This document shows positions 1 to 13,600 of a stretch of DNA of 64,000 nt, piece by piece. Source of the stretch: Oscheius tipulae (taxonomy: Eukaryota > Nematoda > Chromadorea > Rhabditida > Rhabditidae); assembly GCA_037178975.1 (NCBI GenBank), contig JASJZH010000005.1, positions 8,580,501-8,644,500 on the forward strand. Reading direction: 5' to 3'. The position numbers and the translations under genes are program-made. The first letter of the stretch is position 1. Each line of letters begins with the position of its first letter. Under the pieces are notes generated by a model, which did not search any database, was not told the DNA's origin, and worked only from the letters and a program-made list of their open reading frames with translations.

Positions 1-1665
1 AGATTGTTACGGTAAACACAGACTCCAGAAGCTGTCTCACTCATAGTGAAGGGACAGTCACAATACCCGGACGAAGAGCAGACTCTCGGTTCGTCACACT
101 CTCGGAAACTGGTACATCTTTTCTTTCCTGAAGGGTTGGTCACATTCGGGAAGAGTTCAAAAGTGCCTGTGAGTGCTTGTGGAGTGGGCAGCTGACCTGA
201 TCCACCATTTGTGCCGAGCCCAGGTCCCTGGCCACCAGAACATTTCCCGTCTCCGAGATTCTTGGAGCCGTCTCGGCAGAGACAGTAGCCATCCACACAC
301 CAGGATCCTCCTTCACATGATGGACCACCAAGACGGCATCTAGAGCCAGGGAGAGCTGAAACTGTCTCTCTGTCTCTCTGTCTCTTTGGTTTACCTGAAG
401 CTGTATCAGTCACAAGAATAGAGACACACGATCCAGTCGAGTTGGTTGCCATGTTGGCTGGACAGACACAGTAGCCGTTCTGAACTCGTTGGCATAGGGA
501 GTACCTTACGGAGCATACCTGACAGGTTCCTCCATTCACACAAACTCCACTAACTGGACAAGTCGATCCCGGATAGGCGACCTCTAGGGCCGGTCGTTTG
601 GTACAGGTCTGTCCTTTGACTTCCTCATCCTGCATACAGGAACAGATTCCCGTCTGCGAACAGTACGAGTTTCCTTGACAGTCACTGTCTTTGACACATG
701 TCCCTCCCGGATACGATCTCTGAGATAGTGGAAGTCCAGTCCTAACACACGAATTCCGGTCATAGCTTGGCGTGTAACCGGCATCACATCTGCACGAGCC
801 AAGGATGCACGAAGAGCCTCCGGTACAGGTAATGCTGAAGTCGCATTGGTCTCCTGGTCGTGCTGTTCGGCCCGAGGGTCCAGGGGACAGAGTTGTCGTG
901 GTGGTCTGAAAAAAGACTGACAAGTCAGATTGAGGTAGCAACGCTGCGCGATCTTCTAGCAAATTTACTTAACCTAGCGAAAACGGCTTGCTTGCTTGGC
1001 GCAATGGATAAGCGCACCGACTGTGATGCAACAGGTCTCGGGTTCCGTTCGTGATGATGAAAACTTTCGGTCAAAATTCGAAATTGAAATTGTATACGGA
1101 TTTCACTAATAAAAGAGCGCAAGTTCAAAACGTTTTTGCGCGCCGTTCAAACGATTCTCATACCGGTAGAGGGTCGACGGCCTGAGGAACACATCTCGAA
1201 TTATACGCATAGGTTCCATAAGGACAGGTACATATTCCTCCGACACATCTGGATCCACCACCGCAGTTCTGAAGACACGGCTGGAACTCGCATAGCGGGT
1301 CGCAATTTGATCCAGGCGCTACTGAAGAAGGTTCAAGTCTGACAAAAATGACAATTACGTACTCTCAAAAGGATTCGGTGTCGTCTGAAAGGAGAAGGTG
1401 AACTGATAGTTGGATATGCAGTTGTTTCCGCTCGGATAGTAGCCAGGCTGACAGACACAAGTTCCTTGGGAACAGGATGCTCCACCTCGACAGATGACAG
1501 CTGGATTGCAGCTCTGTCCCGGATACGCGTCTCCAGAATATTCGATACATTCTCTCCCGGCCAGTATCAAATTTGTTGGACAGATGCACAGGTTGTTCAC
1601 ACAGAGAGCCCGATTCCGGCAGAGTAGAGCCCCTGGGCGATTGTCGCATGGCTGTCCCGGAAGAC
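1..1665 (-). CDS. Last visible EB-module exons, continuing past the window edge
   Basis: Minus-strand Cys-rich exons lie at about 1,365-1,665 (modules reading [15 protein letters not shown] and C[10 protein letters not shown]), 490-860 and 1-350. No stop codon in the reading frame of the modules was identified, so the coding region runs off the left end. The intron at about 910-1,190 contains a tRNA-like sequence. Confidence 0.65.
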
Positions 1666-4600
1666 CATAATCTATAAATCAATGTCAATTAATCGGATGA
1701 TAGCCGCTGCGCACCAACTCTCGATCATTGGCTTTGATACGCAATCTCCATGTCGGCTCAAAAGTTGGCGCGCTTGATCCCGCTTGGGAGCCCCACAAAT
1801 GTTGTACTCGTTAAAAAGTGGTTGTCGCCTTGCCTCGATAGCGTAGTCGGTTAGAACTCCGAGTTAGAGTTAAATTTCCCACATCTCCCAAGTTTTGAGC
1901 CGAATTCAAACGTGTTTCGACTTTTAGATTGTATGTTCCCTAGCCCTGATAAACCCCCTACATGGATTGATGGGAAGAGACGGATTGTAGTTCAGTTGAC
2001 AATTACCAGTTCCACCTGGGACATATCCGGGGTTACATTGACATGATCCCTGTTGACAGACAGAGTTGGATTGACACTGTGGAGTGCATTGAGAAGTACA
2101 CTGTCCCTGGGAGTAGACATACCCCTAAATTTACTTCTACAGAGTTCAGAGGACTACTAACCGCATTACAAGAGCAGACACCCTGCTGACAGGATGAATT
2201 GTCCTGACACTGATAGTTGGAAGTACAGGAGGGATAGCATTGTCCATCGGAGTACGAGTAGCCCTGATTGCACGAACAGGCACCTTGCTGACAGCTCGAA
2301 TTGGGATTGCACTGGATATTCGAGTTGCACTGAGGAGTACACTGTCCATTCGAATAGTAGTAGCCCTAAATCACTGTCAGTTAGGTCAAATGGTAGCCCT
2401 TACCGTGTTACAGGTACATGTGCCCTGCTGACAATAGGAGTTGGGAGAACATTGGCTAGTCGTGTAGCATTGGGGAGTACACTGTCCGTTAGAATAGACG
2501 TAGCCCTGAAAGACTTGTCTAGTCCCAGTGTATTCGAACTTCGGAGGAATGTATCCCGGGAACGATCCCCGCCCTTGATAAACTTTTTTTTGTTGAACGA
2601 TGTCAAAAGTTTGCTGGTAAAGCTGCGCATGAACTGTTGAGCCTAGACGTCGATACACAGATGGTTTCCCCACATTTCAAAACCAAGAGTTGGTGAGCAG
2701 TTTGATGTCCTGTTTGCATCGAAAACAAACTTACAGTGTTACAAGTACAGGTACCCTGTTGGCAATTCGAGTTCGGATTACATTGGGCATTGGAAAGACA
2801 CTGCGGAGTGCACTGACTGTTCGAGTAGACGTAGCCCTAAAAATAGATATACGAGTTCCCCCGAGCTTTTACGCTGCGCACCAACTCTCAACCATGTTCG
2901 AAAAACAGCTGCGTAGCGAAGCTTATAGCTAAGAGTTGGTGCGCAGTATAATAGTCCCCACTAACCGTATTACAAGTACATATCCCACTCTGACAGGACG
3001 AGTTAGGAGTACATTGGTAGGTAGTCGCGCATTGCTGATAGCACTGTCCATTAGAGTAGCTGTAGCCCTAAACGACAGTCGCTTTAGTAACAGTTTTAAG
3101 TTTGTACCGTATTACAGACACAAGTTCCTTGTTGACAAGAAGAGTTGGGAGTACATTGAGTGTTGGAGTAGCATTGTGGAGTGCACTGGCCTTGGGAGTA
3201 GGTGTAGCCCTGAAGACCTTGCAGTTAATCTTTAACTAGACCCCGAAACATCTTGTTTTTCGACGAAACACCCTATTCGAGGTCAAGTCGTTCTGGCTCG
3301 CCTTCCGAGCTTCGGTTTTACCAGGTACATGCGCTATCTTTCCTGCACCAGGAGTAGAAGGCCCTGATATTCTAGGCTGAGATCGTGGCGGGACTCAGAG
3401 CGGTGCTACGGATTCCTCCGCGAACCTAGTTTGACCTGGTACGAAGCTTGCCTGACCTGACGGAATCTTGCCGACATTTTTGGCTTGCGATGTCTGCCCG
3501 CACTACCTTTGTTAACTGATCCTCTTCTTACCGTCCTATAAATTTTTCCTTTCAACTAATTTGTATTGAATACAAAGAATGCCGTAACCCATTTGTTGCC
3601 TTGACGAAACCCACGCTGTAGCCAAAGTGTGGCGGTCCTTTAATTCCAAAACTTGGCTGAGTATCCAATGTCTTCGTGCTAAACGGATCCTGCCACGAAA
3701 ACAAATGACCTTTTCCTCATACTTTTTGAACAAACCGGCCACGTTTGGCAATGTCAGTACTTTTACTCTGCCTCGGGACCGTTTCATACAAACTTCACTT
3801 ACATCTCGACCAGACCTAACTTGTCAATTTTACCAGAAATCATGACACCTTGTACTTACCGTATTACAAACACAAGTTCCTTGTTGACAAGAAGAGTTGG
3901 GAGTACATTGAGTGTTGGAGTAGCATTGAGGAGTACACAGTCCGTTCGAATACGTGTATCCCTAATCAGATCATTAGAAAAAACTGTCCGGCTACCTACC
4001 GTGTTACAAACACAAGTGTTCTGCTGACAGGACGAGTTGGGAGTACATTGGCTTGTCGAATAGCATTGGGAAGTGCATTGACCCTGATAGTAGACGTACC
4101 CCTGAAATATTTCCAATTTCAGATTGGTTGGATTCTCTTACAGTATTACACGAGCAGCTGCCCTGTTGACAAGAGGCATTCGGATTGCATTGAGCTGTCG
4201 AGTAGCATTGGGGAGTACACTGGCCGTTTGAGTAGGTGTAGCCCTGGAAACATACTACAAGGTCAAGACTTGGTGGGCAGTATGCATGAAACTATGAGCA
4301 GATAGAGCTACCGTATTGCAAACACAAGTTCCTTGTTGACAGGAAGAGTTGGGAGTACATTGGCTTGTCGAATAGCATTGGGGAGTGCATTGGTCTTGGC
4401 GGAGAACGTAGCCCTAAAAGGATTTGTACCCTTCGACAGTTTCAGATGCTACCGTATTACAAATGCAAGTGCCTTGTTGACAGGAAGAGTTGGGGGTGCA
4501 TTGCTGCGTCGTGAAGCACTGTGGAGTACACTGACCGTTGGAGAAGACATAGCCCTGAAAGACATCCAACAGTCTAGTACACAACAGGAGTTTGCTTCGC

Positions 4601-7600
4601 ATGGCGCAGTCGGTAAGAGCGCAGGCTGCGGAGCGAAAAACAGCTGCGTAGCGAAGCTTATGGCTAAGGGTTCGATTCTCGGATTTCAAAAACTTTGTCG
4701 TTTGAAGAAGCTGTACGGAATATTTATGGTTTTTCTTCGACAAGAGTCGGTGAGTTAGGATCAGAAAGACCTACCGGATTGCACTGACAGACGCCATTGT
4801 TACATATTCCGTTTGTACACTGGTTCGTGCAGGATGGCTGACAGTTCCCATTACTGTAACTGTAGCCCGGATTACATTGACAGACGCCCTGCTGACAGGC
4901 CGAGTTCTGCTGGCAGGAGGGGGTGCACTGTGGCAGACATTGTCCATTGACGTAAGAGAAGCCCTGAAATTGGACCCGTCCATAGTACACACGCTGTTTT
5001 CGGGGTCAAGGCAGGTTTTTTGAACTTGTTCTACAAAGTTATAGCCCACTTCCTGTTCTACGAGCTGGCAGGACATCAGAAAGCTGAAAAATGCTGTCTT
5101 AGGCCCGGAAAAGGCTCTCTTTCCAGCGCGTTCTTTACTGGCTTGGCAGGTCGATAAGCGTTTTGGTGAGATTGTACGGGCGAGATCTCTGCTTTGAAAC
5201 TATGCGCTACTTTGGAGCCTTTTCGCAAGGACAAGACTACAGTTTCCAGCTTCCTAATGTTTTACAAAGTTATAGTCCTTGATCCGCTCTACAACTTTGC
5301 GAAACATCAGAAACCTCGAAAATACCTTCGTAAACCCCTTAAAAGATATTTTCGGCGCGGAGTTGGCGCATTTGCAGTACCTGATTGCACTGGCAGCTGC
5401 CCTGAACACAGGCCGAATTTCCTCCACATGGAGGATTGCACGAAGTGATGACTCGGACACACTGGCCTCCCAAAGAAGCCTGTCCGACAGGGCAGGTGCA
5501 AAGCCCATTGGTACAGACAGAGTTCCCGGTGCAGACTGTGACTCCCTCCTGACAGATCTGTCCCGGATCAGCTTGAGAGTCGGTCGAGACACAGGCTCCG
5601 TTCCGGATTTGCTCGCCTCCGGGGCAGACACAGAAGCCATTGGCACAGACAGCGTTTCCGGTACATTCGACCTGATTCGGGACACATGGACCGCCGGGTG
5701 GGGCTAAACTTTGTGTAAATTTCTAGGAATAAAATTACAGTATGAGGTGATTCCGGTCGTGCTCGTACAAAGCCCTCCAATCGCTATTGTTCCCGTGGGA
5801 CAGGTGCAGATTCCGTTTATACAGGTGGAGCCTCCGCTACAGATGAACGGGTTGGTGAAACAGTTTAGACCCGGAGATTCTGAAAGTTCGGTTTGCATTT
5901 GGAGAGAGACTTGAATTTGATAGAGAGACAGAGAGACACTGAGACTAGAGCGAAACAACGGCTGCAAAAACTTCCAGCTCATTACCGTTTGTCAGCATAG
6001 GGATCGAACCCGGCTTGTCTGAATCCGTAGTCGGAGCTATAACTGACATACGACCAAGACGGCGCACTCTTTTGGCTAGTTACACGGCTGCACCAGTCGG
6101 ATGTGACTTACTTGCAACATTTCCAATTGCTACACAGTTTCCATCCACGTTGGTGAAGCCTTTCGGACAGATGCATTTTCCTTGAACACATAGGGATCCA
6201 GCACTGCAGCGTTGTCCAGCACTGCAATCATCCGAAGCCTTGGCCAGAATTGGAGTGCAAACTCCGGAACTCGGCTCGTAGCCAGAAGAACAGCGGCAGA
6301 TGAAGGAGACACAGGAGGCGCCTCCATCGCAGAAGAATCCGGTCTGACAGTCTTGTCCCGGCTGGGCGATCGTGGCACCAACTAGGCTTTTATGTTTTGC
6401 TATGGCCTGTCAACTTACTCGAGTTCCGGGGCAGACAAGAGGTTCCGGCTTGGACTTCAGCACTGGAACAACGACAGAATCCGTTGATGCATTGGAAGCC
6501 AGTAGCACAGGTTGACTGAGGAGAACATCTGTCTCCAAGAGACAGAGACGTCTTCCCGTTTGAGGATAGTTTTTCTGCCTAAAGCGGATTTCTAAGGCTA
6601 CACAGGAGACTAGGAATAAACGGAAAACGGGAGGTGAATGGCGCTACTTTACTTTTGGCTCCCCACCAACTATTATAATATAGACAGCTCTCTCTCTCTC
6701 TCCGTCTTTCTAGTACGTTCTCTTTCGGAAAGTTTAGATTTCTAAAAACGGCGCATTCTGCCACCCGTTTTCCATCCACCTCTATACTACTCACCTGAGT
6801 GACGAGTTTGAGGAAGGTGTTGTCGTCGGTCCCAGTGATGGCTCTCTTCTTTCTTTTGGTCTCTGTTAAATGCGCGTCTCATGCAGTTAGATTCATGCTC
6901 TGTTAGCTATCAAGCACTACCTACCTGATGCCGATGGGAGACATTTGTTGTCTCGAATGAACAGTCCGTCGGGACAGACACACATTCCTTCTCGGCACTC
7001 ACTGGCTCCTCTACATTGCTCTCCTTCCCGGCACGACATTCCAGGGTCGACTGAAAGTTTTCATTGCTCAAGTTTTCATATAGGGGACAAGGGTATGCAA
7101 AGTTACCGCATACCAAAGGTGCGCACCAACTCTTACAATAAAAAACAGAGACACAGAGAGACATGGAGACTGGGTAAGAGTTGGTGCGCAGTACTGCGTC
7201 TCACTGGTATATGAAATACTCCTACCATAAGTCTGGGGCATGCAGAAGCCATAGCGACTTAAGGCTAAACCCGGAGAGCAGCGACACTCCCCGTTGACAC
7301 ACTCGGCACCCGAAGGACATTGGTTAGAAGCCAGACAGCTGCGCGCTAAACAAAAACACATTAAGCCGATAGTGTGAAGCAACAAAACCATCGATGGGAC
7401 TAACACAACGTTCCATAGCCAATTCCAAGCCATCAGGACAGGAACAGAAGCCGTCAACACACACGGAACAATTCGTGCAGAATGTACTGTCGTCACATGC
7501 GAACCCAGGGCGGGCAACTTAAAAAAACATAAATTGGGAACCATAGGAACTGGTAGGTGAGTTCGGAATGCGCCAAGCTGAGTTCAGAGTGCGCACCGAC

Positions 7601-10600
7601 TCATATAGCATACAGGCTGCGTATGTGGTGACTTTGCGATACGCAGCCAGCACTCTGAATCCAAATTGGCGGATTCCTGTCACCGATAGACACCTTTGAA
7701 CCAAATGCTAGGTCTTCTAGAAGTCGGAGACGTTGTCGTGGTCGAAGAGGGGACGATCTCGATTAAGGGACGCGATTTTGTGTAATGGGATGTCCGTCTG
7801 GTGGTCGTCGTGGTAGGAACAGTAGTCGTGGTGGTGGTAGTCGTAGCTTGTTCCGTAGTCGTAGAAGGAGTAGTAGACATCGGAAGCGTGCTCATGATCC
7901 TTTGGAACCGCGTCGAGGTTTTGGTAGTCATTTCACCGATCTCTCGCTCCCGAATCTCGTCAACTGAACAATTCACGGTCAATAGATTCTCCTGTTCCCT
8001 TACTCTCTTTCAGCGTCTTGCATTCCCCATGGTAGAGCGTTCGGTCGTCGGGACAGAAGCAGATGTGGTAAGTACAGATACTGTTCCCGCCGCAGATCTC
8101 TCCAGTCGCACAGGAGGAGAGAGGAGGGACTGACAACGAGATTATAAGAGAGACAGAGAGAAACGGTGGACCGGACAGTCAGTTAGTCTTCTCGCGGCCC
8201 GATTCGGGATCAGTCAGAGGTCATCAGTCATGGTCAATTTCTTTATGGTCTCAAACTGTAGTTTTAAAAAAAAACTGCCCAAGCCAGATAGGATTCTCGC
8301 TGAATTCTAGTCCAACCGATCCACGCATCCATTTCTCTAAACTAGACTAACCATGTTTGTTAGGTCTCCTTCTGATGCAGCTGTTGAGAAGCATAGTGAA
8401 TCCGGCTGGACAGCGACACAGGCCTTCAATACAGACGGATCCCTGGGTACAGAGACTCCTCATGTCACAGGGAGTCCCGGGTAGACGAAGTTCAATCGAG
8501 GGAGTGACTTCTTCCGGGAAGGGAGTCGTCGGTAGCTGGGAGGCTGAGGTGGTGCTTGTGGAGGCGGTAGTCGTGGCCGCGGTGGTGGTCGTGATGGGGG
8601 TGGTCGAGGTGGGTCGAGACTTGGTTATGCTCGAATGAATGCGGATGCACTGCGTCGATCCGAAGATTCTGTACCCGTTCTGACAGCCACAGACCCCGAT
8701 TGAAGTACAGTAGGAGTTGATGACGGCACAGTGAGAGTCGCTCTCGCAAGCTTCCTTCAAGAGCCCGGCTGAAAAATGCATAAACCAAAAGGGAGCTTGT
8801 TCCCCACGTCGACGCTTCATCTCAGCCACGGCCGGTGAGACACAGGCTCCGTGTTTCATGACCAGGTGGAGGGGGCAGGAGCAGACGCCTCCTCGACAGA
8901 TGGATCCTCGCAGACAGTCGTTGTTGCTCCGACACAGAATCGTCTGGGTCAGGGGACGTATGGTGGTAGGACGCGAGAGGGGCACTAAACAAAACCATGC
9001 TAGCATCACAGCACACAACATAGAGAAGCAGAGTCCGGCAAACTCACCCAGGGTAGGAAGACTCTTGTCCACGGGCTGACAACGGCCATGGGCGACCATG
9101 TATCCTGGCTGACAACGACAATACTTAGTTGGCTGGTGACAGAACGAGCCGCCGTCGCAGGTCTGAACAATTTAGTCACAGAGGGACAGTTTGGGCTTCT
9201 TTGCGGTCCTGCCTTGTACTTCCCTAACACATTATCAGAAGTTCGTGACGGGACTAAAACTCAAATCGTTTAGACACGGCCTGCAGAATAATACAGTGCA
9301 GACGTTTTATCTACATTCTTGGCCGTCATTAGCCCTCTGACTTCGAAACCTAACTTGTCGGGTCCGATTCCCGTGGGATTACGTTTTTTCGTCCTCTCAT
9401 GGAACATTTGAAAAGAGTTTTTGCGATATGAATTGGCACAGACGCAAGTCGCTTCAGGACCAAAAACACAGACTCCGTGTTTCATGAAGTCAATAGACTC
9501 AATGGGCGGGAAGAAGTAACATTAAAAGCACCAAGGCCGCAAAATATCTCTTACCTCTCCATTGGCACACGTGTTTCCGGGCATTGCCTTGTTCACAGGC
9601 TTGCAGACGTGGGCGATGATCGTCTGTCCTGTGGGACACATACAGATGCCGCCTCGACAACTGGCGCCTCCGATACACTCGTCGTTAGCGGCACACGAGC
9701 CTCCGGGAATCACTGAAACTATTTGGATTAGCTTTTCAGTGCACAAATTAAAATCATGCAAAACTGAAAGAAGGGGGTGAGACCCGGGGGCATACCCTGC
9801 GGTGTCTTGGTGCAGACACCGTTGATCGGCTTCTCTCCCGGCCGACACTGGCATTTTCCCTGGACACAGATTGACTGGCCAATACAGATGTCTTCGACAT
9901 TACAGCGTACGCCGGGTCTTTCTGAAAGAAGGGTTTTATTAGAGGTCTCTGTCTCTCTGTATCTTTGTCTCTGTGTCTCTCAAAAGTCACTTACTTGTTT
10001 GCCTCTGCTGACAGATAGAATCTTGCACAATCTGTCCCGGAGGACATTCGCAGATGTGTCCGTTGCATTTCGACCCTCCCAGACATTCATCCGTTGGCCG
10101 ACAGCTCTCCATTGGACGGACTTTTCTGCGAACTTCACACGAGGTTCCGACTAGAACCATGTCCGAAGTGCATTGACAGACGCCGTCTCGACAGACGGAG
10201 CGTCCCATACAGATCTCGGCCGAGGTACAGGATCTTCCAGGTGGGGCTGCAATAAGTTGTGCTCAACAACAAAACTTTATTACCTTGCTTCTGTATAGTA
10301 CATCTTCCCGCCAAGGGAACCTGTTTGCTCGGACATTCACATCGTCCCCTGGCACAGTAGGCTCCTCCCCCGCAACGGACAAGCGCTCCGGAACAGATAT
10401 CTCCCGGAGGAACGACGGTCACTTCCACGCATTGCTGAACATTATTGGTTACAGAGACAGGAAGACAGAGAGACAGAAACACAGACAGACAGAGAGACAC
10501 AGAGACATAGATAGATAGAGAGACAGGGAATTTACATTGTTGATGATCTGTTGTCCTCTCTTGCAAGCACACTTCTTCTGCATGTAGTCACATTCTGAGC

Positions 10601-13600
10601 CTCCCCCGCAAATCTCTCCATTGCCGCAGACGTCGCCGGCTCCAACTAAAATTATGGTTTACTTTAGGCGGTATGAGTTCCGACCGCGTTAGCCCCTGTT
10701 TGAATTGAATATGAAAAGCCAAAAACTTTTGTCGAACCTGGGGATCGGACCCGTAATGTCTAGCTCAGAAGTCGGTGCCCTAACCGACTGCGCTACACGG
10801 CAAAGGTGGTTCCTATTTCCGATAGATGCATGATTCTGAGTAAAACCCACTAACTGCTGATTTCCCCCTAGGGAAAAAGTTATTTACCTGTAGGCCTATT
10901 GACACACTGCTTATGGACCTCAATTTTTCCTTCAGGACAGGAACATCTTCCATCTTGACAGCTCGATCCGCCAACACATATCTCACCGTTTGAGCAGGGG
11001 TAGCCCGGGTGGGAACGGAGTCTTTCCTGACAGCTGTTTCCAATCACCTATTTTTTTTCTCCATACTTTCAGAAGTTTGCCCTACCATTTGTGTCGGTCT
11101 GATGCATTCACATTTTCTGGTTGAAGAGTCACAAGAACTTCCTCCAGTGCATTCTTCCCCGCGGGAACAGGACTCTCCGGGCAGAGCTGAAATTCTACGG
11201 TACGAAACATATATTGTTTCTGTCTCTGTGTCTCTGTTACTTTTCCTTAGAATGACCCTTACCAGTCCGATGATCCACACAAATGTTGTTCCATGGGGTC
11301 TGTCCGAGCGGACAGACACAGATTCCAGCAACACAGATACTTCCTCCGCCACAGGCGACTCCGACTCGTACACAGGCTCCGCCGATGTCAACTAAGGATG
11401 ATACCCTTTGGGGGAAAGAAAGAAAGAAAAAGAAACTAAGAGTCATGCAAAGGATCATGCCGTTAATATTGACCGATTGGTTTAGTAGTCGCTGTGACGA
11501 GGCTGTTGGACTGTCTCTGAACTTGGTTCGTTTGGGAAAGAGACGGCCTTACCAGTGGTTCATGTCTTGAGTAGACTGATTGTCTTCGGGTCCAGAGATT
11601 GCGACAGGTCCCGTCGGAGAGCTCCCCAAACAGGCAGCGACATCTGTAATGACAGTACTACTTTATATGATCAAGGGAGCGGTAGTACGGTTAACTGAAG
11701 CGTACTAACTCTTAATGGTAGTCTTCGAAACGCAGCGAGATTCAAAACCATATTGGCATCTATGAATGAGAGTTGATGCGCAGTCGGGTGGTGCGAAAGT
11801 ATGGTAATCCAGAGCGCACCAACTCCTAACCATAGGCTCCGATACGCAGGTAGGTTCGTAATCAGCTACACATCGACGTCTATGGCTAAGAGTTGGTGCC
11901 CAGCCTTTGGTGCCTTTCGGGAAGTTTCGAACGCCAATGCTGCACACCAACTCTTGTTCACAAGTATCGATACGATTCAAAAGAGCTGTTATATCGTCAG
12001 AGTTGGTGCTCCCTGTGCAGCATTGGGGCCTTCTGGGAAATGTCTGTACTTACTTCATTAGGACACAGACTCTCCCATCGCTACAGTCTCCATCATAGCT
12101 GCACATTGATTCCTGAGGAGCCAGAGCAAATCTCGTCGGTGGGATACAGAGACTCCCGACCAGAACCGTACTGGCCGGACAGGCACACTGATTCCGAGTC
12201 CGGTCACAGTATGCCCCTCCAGGACAGTTGAAGCTGGCATCGCACTGACCAAGTGTCCCGGCCGTGGATTGACAGCTTCCTTGGAAGTTGACAGAGCCGA
12301 GTGGACAGACACAGACACCGCTCTGACAGTTGGAGCCGCCGACACAGGCTTCTCCTCCGGAGCAGGACTGCCCGGGGTTGGCTGAGGCGAAAGCAAGGCA
12401 GGCGCCATTCGATGGTCGGGTGTTCGAAGGGCAGGTACAGATGTTGGAGATGCAGGAACTGCCACCGACACAGACCTCTCCATTGGCACAACTAGACAGG
12501 GGAGCTACTTGTGTGGCTGCCCGGCACAGTCCACCAGAGGCAATGAGGCCGGCAGGACATTGACAGGTTCCGTCAATGCAGACGGCCATTCCTAGGATGG
12601 GAAGGGTTTGAGCGGTAGGCCAAACATCAAGAAACATCATCGGAATCAGCAGAAAATTCTGGTTTAGGAGCTCTTCCCGTACCCTCTTGGTAACTAGAGC
12701 TCATCACACGTTCAAAATTCTCGCCCCCATCTCCATGATCAAGCGGTTTAAGCATTCGTCTGATGTCGAGAGGGTCCGGGAATCGGATCCCCTCAAAAAA
12801 AAAACTTAGTTTCTTCTTTTAAATTAGATTTTTGCTGATTCCGGTCGATTTTTGACATCATTTCAACCTACCTGTACATGGCATGTTGGCGTTACACGGA
12901 GCTCCAGCTCTCGAGGCTTGAATGGCTGTACATTTGTTCTGATCGGCATAGGTCCCAAACGGACATTGACAGACGCCCCCGGTACAGATGGACTCTCCGA
13001 GACAGCGCTCATTACCGGTTGGACATGGACTTCCTGGGGGGACGGCTGCCGGGATCTGACAGCGTCCATCCACCGGCGACTGGTTGATGGGACAGGCACA
13101 TGTCCCTCCGAGACAGGTCGAGCCTCCGCCACAGGTTACGGATGGGTTACAGGGACTGTTAGGAGGAACTGACGGGGGTAAGGGTTAGTAGGAAGGAGCA
13201 ATTCTGTCTTTCTGTCTCTCTTTCTCTATGTCCCTCTGTCTGTCTGTCTGTCTCTCTCTCTGACTCTCTATCTCACTGTATTTCTGTCTGTCTCTCTATA
13301 CTTCTGTCCTTCTCTCTCTCTTTCTTTTTCTCTTCGTTGCTGTCTCTTTGTCTCTCACCTGTGGTCGGGGTCAGACAGACTCCATTCACGATTTGTCGTC
13401 CGGCCGGACAGGTGCAGTTCCCGTTGGAACAGAAGGATCCACCACTACATTGCTGCCCATCGCCGCAGATTCCACCCGGTGGGGATTCCACTAAAGTTTT
13501 GTCACTTGCCGTCAAGTCAAATCTTACAGTATACACAGACAGATCCGCGCGGGATCATGCCTCGGGGACAGACGCAGCTCCCACTCTGGCAACTAGCACC

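Noticed and set aside
2194-2640. Plus-strand open frame of 148 codons
   Set aside because: Antisense to the tandem Cys-module exons; its apparent repetition is the complement of the real modules.
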